A DNA stretch of 48,540 nucleotides from Microvirgula aerodenitrificans DSM 15089 (lineage in GTDB: Bacteria; Pseudomonadota; Gammaproteobacteria; Burkholderiales; Aquaspirillaceae). The translations under genes were made by a program, and so were the position numbers. Below, one piece after another: positions 35,538-45,083 of this stretch. Where the stretch lies: the NCBI RefSeq assembly GCF_000620105.1, contig NZ_KK211072.1, positions 52,275 to 100,814 of the forward strand, read 5' to 3'. Below the pieces are notes generated by a model that worked only from the letters and a program-made list of their open reading frames with translations, made no database searches and was not told the origin of the DNA. The first letter of the stretch is position 1; every line of letters starts with the position of its first letter.

Positions 35538-38500
35538 ATGAAACGCATGTTGTTCAATGCGACGCAGGCCGAAGAGCTGCGCGTCGCGATCGTCGATGGG
35601 CAGAAGCTCATCGATCTCGACATCGAGACGGTCGGCAAGGAACAGCGCAAGGGCAATATCTACAAGGGCGTGATCACCCGCATCGAGCCCTCGCTGGAAG
35701 CCTGCTTCGTCGACTACGGCACCGACCGTCACGGCTTCCTGCCGTTCAAGGAAGTCTCCCGCACCTATTTCAACGCCTACGAAGGCGGTCGTCCGAAGAT
35801 CCAGGACGTGCTGCGCGAAGGCCAGGAACTCATCGTCCAGGTCGAGAAGGACGAACGCGGCAACAAGGGCGCAGCGCTGACCACCTACATCAGCCTCGCC
35901 GGTCGCTACCTGGTGCTGATGCCGAACAACCCGCGTGGCGGTGGCGTATCGCGCCGCATCGAGGGCGAAGAACGCAACGAGCTGCGCGAACTGATGAGCC
36001 AGCTCGAAACCCCGCAGGGCACCAGCCTGATCGCCCGCACCGCCGGCATCGGCCGTTCGTTCGACGAACTGCAGTGGGACCTGAACTACCTGCTCCAGCT
36101 GTGGACCGCCGTTGAATCCGCCGCCGGTGCCCAGGCCGCGCCGTTCCTGATCTTCCAGGAAGGCAGCCTCGTCATCCGCGCGATTCGCGACTACTTCCAG
36201 CCGGACATCGGCGAACTGCTGGTCGACACCGAAGAAATCTGGGACCAGGCCCGTCAGTTCATGGGCCACGTGATGCCGGGCAACGTGAACCGCGTCAAGC
36301 TGTACAAGGACGACGTTCCGCTGTTCTCGCGCTTCCAGATCGAACACCAGATCGAAACGGCGTTCTCGCGCCAGGTTGCGCTGCCGTCCGGCGGCGCCAT
36401 CGTCATCGACCATACCGAAGCACTGGTGTCGATCGACGTGAACTCGGCCCGCGCCACCAAGGGCGCGGACATCGAGACCACCGCGCTGAACACCAACGTC
36501 GAAGCGGCCGATGAAATCGCCCGCCAGCTGCGCCTGCGTGACCTCGGTGGCCTGATCGTCATCGACTTCATCGACATGGAAAACCCGAAGAACCAGCGCG
36601 AAGTCGAAAACCGGCTCAAGGACGCACTGCGTGCCGATCGCGCCCGGGTCCAGATGGGCAAACTGTCGCGCTTCGGCCTGCTCGAACTGTCGCGTCAGCG
36701 CCTGCAGCCGAGCCTGGGTGAAACCAGCCACATGCCGTGCCCGCGTTGCCATGGCACCGGCTTCATCCGCGGCATCGAATCGTCGGCACTGCACATCCTG
36801 CGCATCCTGACCGAAGAAGCGATGAAGGAAAACACCGGCGCGGTCCACGTCCAGGTACCGGTCGACGTCGCGACCTTCCTGCTGAACGAGAAGCGTGCCG
36901 AACTGTTCGGCATCGAAGCCCGCCTGAAGGTCGAAGTGGTGCTGATCCCGAACATCCACTTCGAAACCCCGCACTACAAGATCACCCGTCTGCGCCAGGA
37001 CGACATGACGGAAATCGTCGAAGACGACGGCCCGAGCTATCGCCTGGCCGAAGCACCGGAAGAAGACGCGATGGAAGCCTACCTGGCCGACCGCGTGAAG
37101 CCGGAGCGTCCGCAGGCCGCCGTGCAGGGCATCACCCCGCAGCAACCGGCCCCGGTCCGCGAAGAACCGGCCGCACCGGCTGCCCGCCAGAGCGCTGCCC
37201 GTCCGGCCACCGCCGCTGCCGCACCGCAGGGCCTGTTCCAGCGCATCATCGCCTGGTTCCAGGGCGATACCGACAAGAAACCGGCCACCCCGGCTGCCCG
37301 CCCGCGTCCGACGCCGGCTGCGCAACAGGCCGGCGGCAGCGATGCCAGCCAGAAGCGCGACCGCAAGCAACGTCACGCCAAGACCGAAGAACAGCGCCGC
37401 CGCTCGCCGCAACAGGGCGAAGGCACGCCGCGCCGCGAACGTCAGGATCGCAACCAGGAAGGCCGCGATCGCAACGACCGCACGCCGGAAAACCGTGGCG
37501 AACGCAACGACAATCGCCAGGAACGCGGTGACAACCGTCAGGAACGTGGCGAACGCAACCCGGAACGCAACACCCACGAACGTCGCGAACGCGGCGATCG
37601 CAACCCGGAAAGCCGCGAACGCAATGACGTCCGCGCTGAACGGGCCGAACGTGGCGAGCGTCCGGAACGCCGCCCGGTCGAGCGTCAGGAACGCCAGGAA
37701 CGTCAGGACGTGCCGGCACCGGAAGTCCGCGCCGAAGCCGCCGAAGGCCGTCAGCCGCGCGAACCGCGTGAACGCCGCCGCAACCCGCGCCGTGAAGAAC
37801 AGCGCGATGCCCCGGCTGCCGACGAGCTGATCAACAAGCCGGTCACCATCGGTGACCTGCCGCCGGCCGAAGAAGAAGCACCGGAAGCCGAAACCGAGCG
37901 CGCCGAACGCAGCAACCGTCGTCGTCGCGGCCGTCGTGGCGGAGAACGTCGCCCGGAAGCGGAAGACAACGGCGTCGCCAGCAACGGTGACATGCCGCTT
38001 GCCGCCGAGCCGAAACCGGCTGCCGAACCGCGCGCAGAACGCCAGGAGCGTCAGGAACGGCCGGAGCGCCAGCCGCGCCAGGAACGCCAGCCGCGTCAGG
38101 AGCGTCAGGAACGCCCGGTCGTGGCCGAGCAGCCGGCGCAGGAAGTCCGTGCCGACATCGCTGAACCGGCACCGGCAGAAGCCCGCGAAGTGCAGGCCGA
38201 TGCCCGCGCCACCTGGATCGAAGAGGGCGGTTCGCAGTCCGGCATCGACATGCTGAACACGACGCCGGAAGAAGTGCCGGCCAAACCGGCCCAGATTCTG
38301 GCCGAAGCCGAACCGGTGGCTGCAAAGCCGGCCGCGCCGGCAGTGATCGAAACGCCGAAGGTCGAAGCCGAAGCCGTGGCACCGGTGATCGAAGCCGCTC
38401 CGGTGGTCGAGAAGGTCGAAGCCAGGGTCGAGGTAGCACCGGTGGTGGAACGCGTCGAAGCGCCCAAACCGGTCGAAATCAAGGCCGAAGCGCCGGTAGC

Positions 38501-38819
38501 CAGGGCTGCTGAAGTCGCCGCCCCGGTCGCCGACGGGCTGGTCATGGTCAGCACCAGGGCCGTTACCACCCCGGTTGCCGAAACCGAAGTGGTCCCGACC
38601 GCCCCGGTCCGCCGTCGCAACCAGCAGCGCCAGCAGCAGCCCGTCGTGGCCGAGCCGGTATCGCTGGTCCAGATCGAGACCGCCGGCCATGACACCCCGG
38701 CCGATACGGCCGAGGAGACCCCGGCCGCCGAAGCCCGCCGCCGCGCCGACGTGGCCCAGCCCGCCGCTGCCGGCGACGCTGGCCAGAACGGCCTGTCGCA
38801 GGTCGAGACGCGCCACTAA
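35538..38819 (+). CDS. rne: ribonuclease E
   Basis: 1093 residues starting [21 protein letters not shown]. The N-terminal half is the catalytic part: S1 RNA-binding domain (about 35-120), the RNase H-like and DNase I-like subdomains with the metal-binding Asp residues in [13 protein letters not shown] and IVIDFIDME, and the Zn-link CPRCHGTG at about 401-408 that holds the tetramer. The C-terminal 550 residues are disordered: Arg/Glu/Asn-rich repeats such as [12 protein letters not shown] (about 600-760) and [14 protein letters not shown] (about 830-870), then an acidic Ala/Val/Glu/Pro region. These should bind RNA and degradosome partners. The ATG at 35538 is preferred over an in-frame GTG at 35520 by homology. 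Confidence 0.95.
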   Translation: MKRMLFNATQAEELRVAIVDGQKLIDLDIETVGKEQRKGNIYKGVITRIEPSLEACFVDYGTDRHGFLPFKEVSRTYFNAYEGGRPKIQDVLREGQELIVQVEKDERGNKGAALTTYISLAGRYLVLMPNNPRGGGVSRRIEGEERNELRELMSQLETPQGTSLIARTAGIGRSFDELQWDLNYLLQLWTAVESAAGAQAAPFLIFQEGSLVIRAIRDYFQPDIGELLVDTEEIWDQARQFMGHVMPGNVNRVKLYKDDVPLFSRFQIEHQIETAFSRQVALPSGGAIVIDHTEALVSIDVNSARATKGADIETTALNTNVEAADEIARQLRLRDLGGLIVIDFIDMENPKNQREVENRLKDALRADRARVQMGKLSRFGLLELSRQRLQPSLGETSHMPCPRCHGTGFIRGIESSALHILRILTEEAMKENTGAVHVQVPVDVATFLLNEKRAELFGIEARLKVEVVLIPNIHFETPHYKITRLRQDDMTEIVEDDGPSYRLAEAPEEDAMEAYLADRVKPERPQAAVQGITPQQPAPVREEPAAPAARQSAARPATAAAAPQGLFQRIIAWFQGDTDKKPATPAARPRPTPAAQQAGGSDASQKRDRKQRHAKTEEQRRRSPQQGEGTPRRERQDRNQEGRDRNDRTPENRGERNDNRQERGDNRQERGERNPERNTHERRERGDRNPESRERNDVRAERAERGERPERRPVERQERQERQDVPAPEVRAEAAEGRQPREPRERRRNPRREEQRDAPAADELINKPVTIGDLPPAEEEAPEAETERAERSNRRRRGRRGGERRPEAEDNGVASNGDMPLAAEPKPAAEPRAERQERQERPERQPRQERQPRQERQERPVVAEQPAQEVRADIAEPAPAEAREVQADARATWIEEGGSQSGIDMLNTTPEEVPAKPAQILAEAEPVAAKPAAPAVIETPKVEAEAVAPVIEAAPVVEKVEARVEVAPVVERVEAPKPVEIKAEAPVARAAEVAAPVADGLVMVSTRAVTTPVAETEVVPTAPVRRRNQQRQQQPVVAEPVSLVQIETAGHDTPADTAEETPAAEARRRADVAQPAAAGDAGQNGLSQVETRH

Positions 38820-38827
38820 GCGGAAAT

Positions 38828-38859
38828 CCGTCAACCTTCTGCACGCAGGGGGTTGACGG
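38828..38859. terminator. hairpin after rne
   Basis: CCGTCAACC (38828-38836) pairs with GGTTGACGG (38851-38859), loop of 14, just after the rne stop. It lacks a T-tract and its right arm contains the -35 box of the tRNA promoter, so termination is uncertain. Confidence 0.45.
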
Positions 38860-38881
38860 AATCAGCAGGCTTCCGTAGAAT
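38853..38881 (+). promoter_or_regulatory. sigma-70 promoter of tRNA-Asn
   Basis: TTGACG (38853-38858), a spacer of exactly 17 bp, then TAGAAT (38876-38881). Transcription would start near 38888, seven bases before the mature tRNA end. Confidence 0.78.
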
Positions 38882-38894
38882 CTCTTTTCTCGAT

Positions 38895-38970
38895 TCCCCG
38901 ATAGCTCAGTTGGTAGAGCGCCGGACTGTTAATCCGTAGGTCCCTGGTTCGAGCCCAGGTCGGGGAGCCA
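38895..38970 (+). tRNA. tRNA-Asn (anticodon GTT)
   Basis: A 76-nt cloverleaf: acceptor TCCCCGA pairs with TCGGGGA, D-arm GCTCAGTTGGTAGAGC, anticodon stem CGGAC/GTCCG-type with GTT at 38928-38930, T-arm CCTGGTTCGAGCCCAGG, and an encoded GCCA 3' end. Own promoter and terminator flank it. It marks the boundary of the CRISPR locus. Confidence 0.97.
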
Positions 38971-38976
38971 GAATTC

Positions 38977-39007
38977 AAACGCCGTGAACGCATGTTCACG
39001 GCGTTTT
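38977..39007 (+). terminator. intrinsic terminator after tRNA-Asn
   Basis: AAACGCCGTGAAC (38977-38989), loop GCAT, GTTCACGGCGTTT (38994-39006), then T: a 13-bp stem directly behind the tRNA. Confidence 0.88.
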
Positions 39008-39103
39008 CATTTGTGGATTGCCGGGAGAAACAGGCCGGATGGCTGCCGGTGTGCGAGGCTGCTATCGTACTGGCTGCGGTGTGCATGAGCCCCCTTGCCG
39101 GGG

Positions 39104-39167
39104 GCTGAAAATCGGTAGATTTTTGCTGTGGCAAATAATCGTTTTTAATCAGGTGGTTATTTTTAGA
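39104..39167 (+). promoter_or_regulatory. leader of CRISPR array 1 with IHF-like site
   Basis: AT-rich 64 bp directly upstream of the first repeat. AATCAGGTGGTTA (39147-39159) fits the IHF consensus WATCARNNNNTTR exactly, 9 bp from the repeat, where type I-E leaders bind IHF for spacer acquisition. The block aligns without gaps to 48442-48505 (57 of 64 identical by hand count). The array transcription promoter must lie in or just upstream of it. Confidence 0.85.
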
Positions 39168-40298
39168 GTGTTCCCCGCGTACGCGGGGATGAACCGTAAC
39201 CTCTCTTAGGGATTTTGACCGTGGAATAGTGTTCCCCGCGTACGCGGGGATGAACCGAACGAGAGGTGCTTTTGATGGATATGAGTAGTGTGTTCCCCGC
39301 GTACGCGGGGATGAACCGCAGGTGGCAACCGACTACGCGCTGATCCGCAAGTGTTCCCCGCGTACGCGGGGATGAACCGTCGCCGGTATAGCGCCCGAGG
39401 TCGGGTGCCCACGTGTTCCCCGCGTACGCGGGGATGAACCGCACGACATGAGCAGGTCATGAGCGGCACATGAGTGTTCCCCGCGTACGCGGGGATGAAC
39501 CGCCAACTGAACGCGATACAGAGGCATTGCGTAGGTGTTCCCCGCGTACGCGGGGATGAACCGGACGCACAAATGCTTGCCATACGGTTCGCTAAGTGTT
39601 CCCCGCGTACGCGGGGATGAACCGAGGCAGGTACTTTCCCCGGTAGAGGTCTACATGTGTTCCCCGCGTACGCGGGGATGAACCGATTTCCGATGCTGTT
39701 TGCCTGCAGCCCTTTATGTGTTCCCCGCGTACGCGGGGATGAACCGGACGTTGACGGCCTGCGCAGGTCTTATGCCAAGGTGTTCCCCGCGTACGCGGGG
39801 ATGAACCGTTGGGAGAACCGGAACGCGGCAGCAGCGCCCTGTGTTCCCCGCGTACGCGGGGATGAACCGGACGACACCCACCTGCGCAGCAAGTGCCTGG
39901 AGTGTTCCCCGCGTACGCGGGGATGAACCGAAATCGCGCGACCGCATTGACGGCATCGTGGCGTGTTCCCCGCGTACGCGGGGATGAACCGTCGATCCGG
40001 CTGCACAAAGGCCGCTTCGAAGGGTGTTCCCCGCGTACGCGGGGATGAACCGCCATAGATTCGTATGAAAAAACCGTGAAAATCGTGTTCCCCGCGTACG
40101 CGGGGATGAACCGGCGAACGGCGCAGCAATCAGCCGCGTTGCTTACGTGTTCCCCGCGTACGCGGGGATGAACCGCACGCCGACCGTGAGCCGGAATGTC
40201 CCGCGCGGGTGTTCCCCGCGTACGCGGGGATGAACCGAAAACCCTTTCCCGCGCGCAATTCAATCAGCTGTGTTCCCCGCGTACGCGGGGATAAACCG
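39168..40298 (+). CRISPR. type I-E CRISPR array 1, 19 repeats and 18 spacers
   Basis: A 29-nt repeat that begins GTGTTCCCC, contains the perfect palindrome CCCCGCGTACGCGGGG and ends ATGAACCG. It occurs at 39168, 39229, 39290, 39351, 39413, 39474, 39535, 39596, 39657, 39718, 39780, 39841, 39902, 39963, 40024, 40085, 40147, 40209 and 40270. Fourteen spacers are 32 nt and four are 33 nt. Eighteen repeats are identical by eye; the last has A instead of G at position 24 (ATAAACCG). That, the leader at the left, and repeat polarity all show transcription rightward. The array is convergent with the cas operon, its trailer 89 bp from the cas6e stop. I recognise no spacer. Confidence 0.97.
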
Positions 40299-40387
40299 CT
40301 TGCGGGCCTTGCCTGCATCAGCGTCAATGGGGGGGCCTCGCTCAGGCGAAGAACGGCCGAACGGACCCCCGCCGGGCCTGCCTGCGA

Positions 40388-41092
40388 TCACGCCAGTCGC
40401 TTGACCAGCAGCAGCCCGCAGCCAAATGCCTGGGCGTGGCCGAGGCTGGCGTTCTTTCCCGGGAGCGGCTGGCCCAGCATTGCCTGGGTCAGACGCTCCG
40501 GGTCCTGCACGCGCGCCATGCCCTGATAGTCGACGCTGGAGAAGCGCAGTTCCCGGCCCTTGCTGCGCAGAACGTGCTGGCAATAGCCATCGGCCTGGAT
40601 CTGGTCCGGGTCGATCTGCAGGCCCCAGCTGGCAGCGCGCTTGTCCAGCCAGGCCAGCGCAGCCTGCCGGATTGCCTGCTGCAGTGACTCACCCTGCAGC
40701 CCGGCCTGTCTGGCGAGGGTCTTGGCATGCATGAGGACGTCGTGACGCTTGCCGCGCTGGTCGGGGGCGCTGGCGATGGCCACTGTCGGATTGGCGCGCA
40801 GGCTGAAGTCGACCCATTCGCCTGTCTCCAGCCGGGGCTGGAAGGGTTTGCTGTTCACCGTGACCAGCGGATGCCAGGACTGTGGCTGACGTTGCGAGAC
40901 CAGGTAGTACAGCAGCGTCCCGCTTGCCGCACTGGCGGCGCGAAACAGGAAGTCACGCGGCGCCTTGTCGGGCGAATCAGGGAACAGGCGCCAGATCAGC
41001 GTGTGGTCACGATAGGCGTCGCCAGCGTCGAGGCCGCCTTCCTGCGCGGCCAGCGCGCCGCTCTTGATGCTGATGCGGGAGAAGTAGCTCAT
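40388..41092 (-). CDS. cas6e: Cas6e/CasE crRNA endoribonuclease
   Basis: 234 residues, a little longer than the E. coli protein (199). Two ferredoxin-like folds; N-terminal DAYRDHTLIWRLF supplies the family Tyr and His (Y27, H30) of the cleavage site, and the C-terminal GHAQAFGCGLLLV is the glycine-rich loop of Cas6 proteins. It cuts the repeat hairpin of pre-crRNA at the base of its stem and stays bound in Cascade. It overlaps cas5e by 4 bp and is the last gene of the operon. Normally cas1 and cas2 would follow; here array 1 follows instead. Confidence 0.95.
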   Translation of the reverse strand: MSYFSRISIKSGALAAQEGGLDAGDAYRDHTLIWRLFPDSPDKAPRDFLFRAASAASGTLLYYLVSQRQPQSWHPLVTVNSKPFQPRLETGEWVDFSLRANPTVAIASAPDQRGKRHDVLMHAKTLARQAGLQGESLQQAIRQAALAWLDKRAASWGLQIDPDQIQADGYCQHVLRSKGRELRFSSVDYQGMARVQDPERLTQAMLGQPLPGKNASLGHAQAFGCGLLLVKRLA

Positions 41093-41832
41093 TGTCTTCC
41101 TTCGGCCAGGTATACGTTTTCCTGCCGGGTGTCGAACTGCCAGCGCCGGCGCGACAGCGGCTCGTCATGCCGGGTCTGCCTGAGCGTGACCGGCATGCCG
41201 GCACTGTCCATCCTCGCATCCCAGTAATAGCGGGCCAGGCGGTCGGGGCGCAGGCAGGCAGACTGGTGATGGCGGTCCTCCGGGATCAGCGTCTCGTCAT
41301 CGCGGCTGTCCAGTGCGGCTTTCAGGCTGGGAAACGATTCGAGCCGGGGGTTCAGCGGCAGGGCCAGCGGGCAGGATTTGCGCCCCAGATAGGGTACAAA
41401 GACCGGGCGCTCGATGGCCGCACCCAGCGTGGCCAGATCGTATGCCGCATCCGCCGTCGCCTCGATGGCCACGGTGTACAGGCTGTCGCAGCGGTAGTCG
41501 CGGCTGGTCAGGATGGTGTTCAACCTGTCCGGGGCGCGCATTTCCTGACGGCGGGTGGCGTAGCTGAATTTCTTCGGCAGGTCCGGCCATTGCACGGTGT
41601 GGTAATCGCGCAGTGGCAGTCCGGCCGACAGCAATTTGATGCCGAAGCGATAGCCGGCGCCAAGCGCCTGCTGTCCGGCCTCATCGTCACGGCGGATGCC
41701 CAGCGCCGCCCCGAGCAGACCCAGCAGCGCCGAGCGTGACGGATGGGGCGCGCCAGGGCGCTGTTCGCCAACCGCGACCTCGCCCCAACTGGCCATTGGT
41801 CCATAGAGACGCAGTACCAGATATGAGTGCAT
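41089..41832 (-). CDS. cas5e: Cas5e/CasD Cascade subunit
   Basis: 247 residues. It starts MHSYLVLRLYGPMASWGEVAVG, the characteristic Cas5e N terminus. FVPYLGRKSCPLALPL is the conserved block near residue 150. Cas5e holds the 8-nt 5' handle of the crRNA in Cascade. It overlaps cas6e by 4 bp and starts 3 bp after the cas7e stop. Confidence 0.95.
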   Translation of the reverse strand: MHSYLVLRLYGPMASWGEVAVGEQRPGAPHPSRSALLGLLGAALGIRRDDEAGQQALGAGYRFGIKLLSAGLPLRDYHTVQWPDLPKKFSYATRRQEMRAPDRLNTILTSRDYRCDSLYTVAIEATADAAYDLATLGAAIERPVFVPYLGRKSCPLALPLNPRLESFPSLKAALDSRDDETLIPEDRHHQSACLRPDRLARYYWDARMDSAGMPVTLRQTRHDEPLSRRRWQFDTRQENVYLAEGRQ

Positions 41833-41835
41833 GGC

Positions 41836-42888
41836 TTACTCCGCCGCGAATGCCAGCAATCCGGCCAGGCTGCCCGAACCGGTCAGGACATTGAACTCGT
41901 CACGGGCATCGGCGCAGGCACCGTAAACCTTGTCCATATTGTCACGCAGCGTGGTCAGCGCCTGGATGCCCTCGCTGGCGTAATCGTTACTTGCTACCGG
42001 CTTGAGGAAGGCCAGCGACAGACTGCGTGGCTGGCGGCTGCCTTTTTCCACTAGCGCATAGTGGGCATAGGCGCGGCTTGCATAGCTGTTCTGCTTGCCG
42101 GTCGGAGCGACGGTCAGCGCCGCTTCGATCAATGCCTGCAGCGCGGCGTTCAGCAGGGCCTCGTCGCCGCCCAGATTGCGCTTGAGCAGTTCCCGGTCAA
42201 TGCACAGGTACTGGTAGAGCACGGCAGCGGCGAACGGGCTTTCACCGATGTGGGCGGCACCGGCGTCCTGCACATTCAGGTCGTCGACGGCGGTGAAGTA
42301 GTCGTCTTCCAGCACCGAGGCGTGAATGCCCAGGGCATGTGCCACCTGGACTGCCGCTTCCCCGTTGTATTCGGTCTTGCTGGCCAGCATGCGGCCGAAC
42401 ATGGCGATATCCACTGCGTGCTGGGTGTGCAGCAGGGCGTCCAGTTCAGCCTGCTCCGGTTCGCGCTTCCCGGCGATCAGCGTGGCGATCAGCGCATCGA
42501 GCGTGGCCTTTTCTTCCGCTGACACATGGACCAGCTGTTCGATCTCGAACGACTTGTCCTTTTTCAGCGCCCCGTAGACCTGGGCAATCTTGCCGGCGCT
42601 GTCGCCGGCCAGTTTTTCATTGAAACCGGCGGCCCGGAAACGCTCGTAAGCGTCTGCGCCCAGGCGCTTGGTCCGCGTACCGAGGCTGCCGTCGCTGCTG
42701 CCGACCTGGCTGCCAAGGCGGGCTGCGAACACGTCGGACGTGCGCCATGCGCGCTTCAGACTCTGCGACGACACGCGCAGACGTTCGGCGCCGCCCATCA
42801 GCGCCGTTTTCGGCCGGCCGAGATCATCGCGGTTCAGGTTGGACGGCGGATAGGAAATCAGGGTGTGCAGCTGGATGAAACGGGTCAT
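41836..42888 (-). CDS. cas7e: Cas7e/CasC Cascade backbone subunit
   Basis: 350 residues. MTRFIQLHTLISYPPSNLNRDDLGRPKTA is the diagnostic Cas7e start (shown here as its two halves MTRFIQLHTLISYPPS and NRDDLGRPKTA), followed by RVSSQSLKRAWR. A FGRMLASKTEYNGEAAVQVAHAL block and a C-terminal GSGSLAGLLAFA are family features. Six copies coat the crRNA spacer. It lies 16 bp after cse2. Confidence 0.95.
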   Translation of the reverse strand: MTRFIQLHTLISYPPSNLNRDDLGRPKTALMGGAERLRVSSQSLKRAWRTSDVFAARLGSQVGSSDGSLGTRTKRLGADAYERFRAAGFNEKLAGDSAGKIAQVYGALKKDKSFEIEQLVHVSAEEKATLDALIATLIAGKREPEQAELDALLHTQHAVDIAMFGRMLASKTEYNGEAAVQVAHALGIHASVLEDDYFTAVDDLNVQDAGAAHIGESPFAAAVLYQYLCIDRELLKRNLGGDEALLNAALQALIEAALTVAPTGKQNSYASRAYAHYALVEKGSRQPRSLSLAFLKPVASNDYASEGIQALTTLRDNMDKVYGACADARDEFNVLTGSGSLAGLLAFAAE

Positions 42889-42904
42889 GGTCGAGGCTCC
42901 AGGG

Positions 42905-43498
42905 TCAAGAGGGTTGCCGGGCTTGTTCGTCGGCGGATTCGGGCAGGGCGGCCTGGTAATAGAGGGTGGCCCAGCGCAGCTTCAGGCGTTGCGCGGGCGG
43001 CAGGGCCGGATCAGGCTGGCGGTATTCATGCACCCAGTTCAGCAGATCGTTGGCCAGCCGGCCGACGTCAGTCGTGCCGCCGAGCAGGTCGACGGCACGG
43101 CGCGCCTGACGGAAAAAGGCGACCTCGTCACGGCAGGTCTGCAGTTGCTGAAAGCGCAACTCGCTCATGCATGGCCGGTCGGTGCCGTTCTTGCTGCCCA
43201 GCGCACGGGCAAAATCCTTGCCGGGAATGTGGTCGGTGACATGCGACAGCACCCCGGCGGCCAGCGCCAGCGCAGACAGCGGCACGGCCGGGCCATCGGC
43301 CTTTTGCAAGGCCTGCGCCAGCCGGTGCAGTGACGACAGCAGCAGCACATCGTCGGGCAGGGCGCAGCGGCGCAGCTGTGCCCGGTCGCCGTGGGTCAGC
43401 ATGGCGAACGGACCTGCCGGCCTTTCTTTCTCGTTCTGCAGACCGTTCCACCACAGGACGACGAGCGCTTGCTGCGGCTCACTGAGAAACTGCTTCAT
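42905..43498 (-). CDS. cse2: Cse2/CasB Cascade small subunit
   Basis: 197 residues, all-helical. LVVLWWNGLQNEKERPAGPF-like start, RAQLRRCALPDDVLLLSSLH near residue 35, and SELRFQQLQTCRDEVAFFRQ near 110 match the Cse2 family. Two copies stabilise the R-loop and the non-target strand. ATG 43498 overlaps the cse1 stop by 20 bp, which couples their translation. Confidence 0.93.
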   Translation of the reverse strand: MKQFLSEPQQALVVLWWNGLQNEKERPAGPFAMLTHGDRAQLRRCALPDDVLLLSSLHRLAQALQKADGPAVPLSALALAAGVLSHVTDHIPGKDFARALGSKNGTDRPCMSELRFQQLQTCRDEVAFFRQARRAVDLLGGTTDVGRLANDLLNWVHEYRQPDPALPPAQRLKLRWATLYYQAALPESADEQARQPS

Positions 43499-45062
43499 GG
43501 GCTTCTCCGGAAAATTGCTTGATCATCTGTTCCATCTGCTTGTGCGGTTTGGCACGCCACAGGCCGCGCCGCAGTTCGTCCCGGGCCTTGATGACCCGCT
43601 TCATGTTCATTTCCTCGACCGGGGCATTCAATATCCAGCGGTCGAACAGATTCAGGGTCTGGCTGCGCACGGCTTTCAGCCACTGGGTAAAAGCAGGGAC
43701 ACAGTGCTCGTCTTCCAGCTGCGGCAGTGATGCCAGTTGCTGCACGGCGGCGTAGAAGGACGTTTCCGTGTGCTGCCAGAAACTCTGTTCGACTGCCGGT
43801 TCCTTCTTGCTGCTGCCGCAGGCCAGCTTGACCTGCTCGCCGAGCAGGGATGCGCTCTGTTCGGCAACGCCAAGCACCTGGCGAACCGCCTGGGCAAAAC
43901 GGCGCTCATCGTGGCTGACGGGCTGGTACAGCGGCAGCGTGCTGTCGTGCCAGGCCCTCGCCTTCATGTTGTCCATCTCGAAGCCGAAGCACCACAGCCG
44001 GGCTTCGCCGCGTTCGCACAGGCAGTCCGCCTTGCCATCACGGCGATTGAAGTCGGAGACGACGGCCGCTACCTTCATGCTGTCGTCCTCGCCAAAAGTC
44101 AGACTCAGCCAGTGCTGGTAGCTGCCTGCGGCACGCCCGCCCTTGGCGGGCAGGGCCGGTTTGACGTGTTTGGGGTCGATGGCGTACGGCGTGAGGGGAT
44201 GCAGCCAGTTGCCGGTGTAGTTGGTGCCATAGTTGCGGGTGCGGTAGCGGGTGTAGAGCTGCTCATGCGGCTGGCCGCAGATCTCGCATTGCCCGGCCTG
44301 TGTCTGTGTCTCATCCAGCCGCAGCCGGCGCGGCATGCTCCAGTAGGCTTGCAGCGGATGGACATCATCGGGGCGGGTTTCCACACCGTTCTTGTCACTG
44401 ACGCGGGTCGCCGTCAGCCAGGGCAGGCTGGCTGCAAGCGGTGCCGGCTGCCGCCAGGCCTCGTCGCCCGTTTCCTGAGGCAGCACATTCAGCCACAGCT
44501 TCTGCCACAGCGTGGCCTCGGCGTTTGCCGGCAAGACCAGCGTGCTGAGCGGACCACCGCCGCGCAGCGAGGTACGGTGACCAACGCCACCGCTCGGCGC
44601 ATTGATCTGCAGGGTAAACAGCGCCTGGGCCACGCAGGCCGGGCACAGCCCCTGCCAGGAGCCCGGCTTGTTGAAGAACAGATTGGAGTCCGAGCCACGG
44701 TCGATCAGCAAGTCGGCCGTGCTGTTGTCCTTTGCCTCGGTCAGCGGGTCCAGATCCTGCATGAAGGCGGCGCCATTCCCGTCCAGCTCGAAAGCAGGCC
44801 GCAATGGTGCCAGCCATGCCTGCAGGGTTGCCGCATCAGGCGGCTGTCGCCACAGCCGGTGCCAGTCGTCCATGTCGGCGGGCGCATGGGCGGTCTGCAG
44901 CAGACCGATCAGCAACTGGTAGAGCGCGCCACGAAAATCGGCCCGCGGGGCCAGCACATCGACCACATCCGGCTGCGACAGCGCATGGACACTGGCCGGC
45001 AGCGCGCTGCCGTCAAGGCGGCGCAGGAGGAGCCAGTGGTTGTCTGGATCAAGCAGGTTCAT
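43479..45062 (-). CDS. cse1: Cse1/Cas8e large Cascade subunit
   Basis: 527 residues (E. coli 502). It starts MNLLDPDNHWLLLRRLDGSA (first 20 residues). A central MQDLDPL block, LLIDRGSDSNLFFNKPGSW near 140, HRTSLRGGGPLSTLV near 180, and a CEICGQPHEQLY pair with CPACVAQALF form the family zinc-like cysteines; the C-terminal four-helix bundle (ALNLF-like QTLNLFDRW) follows. Cse1 recognises the PAM and recruits Cas3. Directly upstream are a 44-residue ORF and the degenerate mini-array. Confidence 0.94.
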   Translation of the reverse strand: MNLLDPDNHWLLLRRLDGSALPASVHALSQPDVVDVLAPRADFRGALYQLLIGLLQTAHAPADMDDWHRLWRQPPDAATLQAWLAPLRPAFELDGNGAAFMQDLDPLTEAKDNSTADLLIDRGSDSNLFFNKPGSWQGLCPACVAQALFTLQINAPSGGVGHRTSLRGGGPLSTLVLPANAEATLWQKLWLNVLPQETGDEAWRQPAPLAASLPWLTATRVSDKNGVETRPDDVHPLQAYWSMPRRLRLDETQTQAGQCEICGQPHEQLYTRYRTRNYGTNYTGNWLHPLTPYAIDPKHVKPALPAKGGRAAGSYQHWLSLTFGEDDSMKVAAVVSDFNRRDGKADCLCERGEARLWCFGFEMDNMKARAWHDSTLPLYQPVSHDERRFAQAVRQVLGVAEQSASLLGEQVKLACGSSKKEPAVEQSFWQHTETSFYAAVQQLASLPQLEDEHCVPAFTQWLKAVRSQTLNLFDRWILNAPVEEMNMKRVIKARDELRRGLWRAKPHKQMEQMIKQFSGEAHEAVSQ

Positions 45063-45083
45063 TCGTGGCGTTTCCTTTACGGA

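Noticed and set aside
35487-38834. A very long open frame antisense to rne
   Set aside because: It is the shadow of the biased codons of the rne coding frame; there is no start context or domain, and rne is unambiguous.
38895-39167. tRNA-Asn as the attachment site of a genomic island carrying the CRISPR locus
   Set aside because: I found no second copy of the tRNA 3' end, and no integrase, in the window; position alone is not enough.
39163-40327. Repetitive peptides (VHPRVRGEH, SSPRTRGT) encoded by frames in array 1
   Set aside because: They are translations of the CRISPR repeat; the array structure explains them fully.
40299-40387. Hidden cas2 or other small gene between array 1 and cas6e
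   Set aside because: 89 bp is too short and no frame resembles a Cas2 ferredoxin fold.
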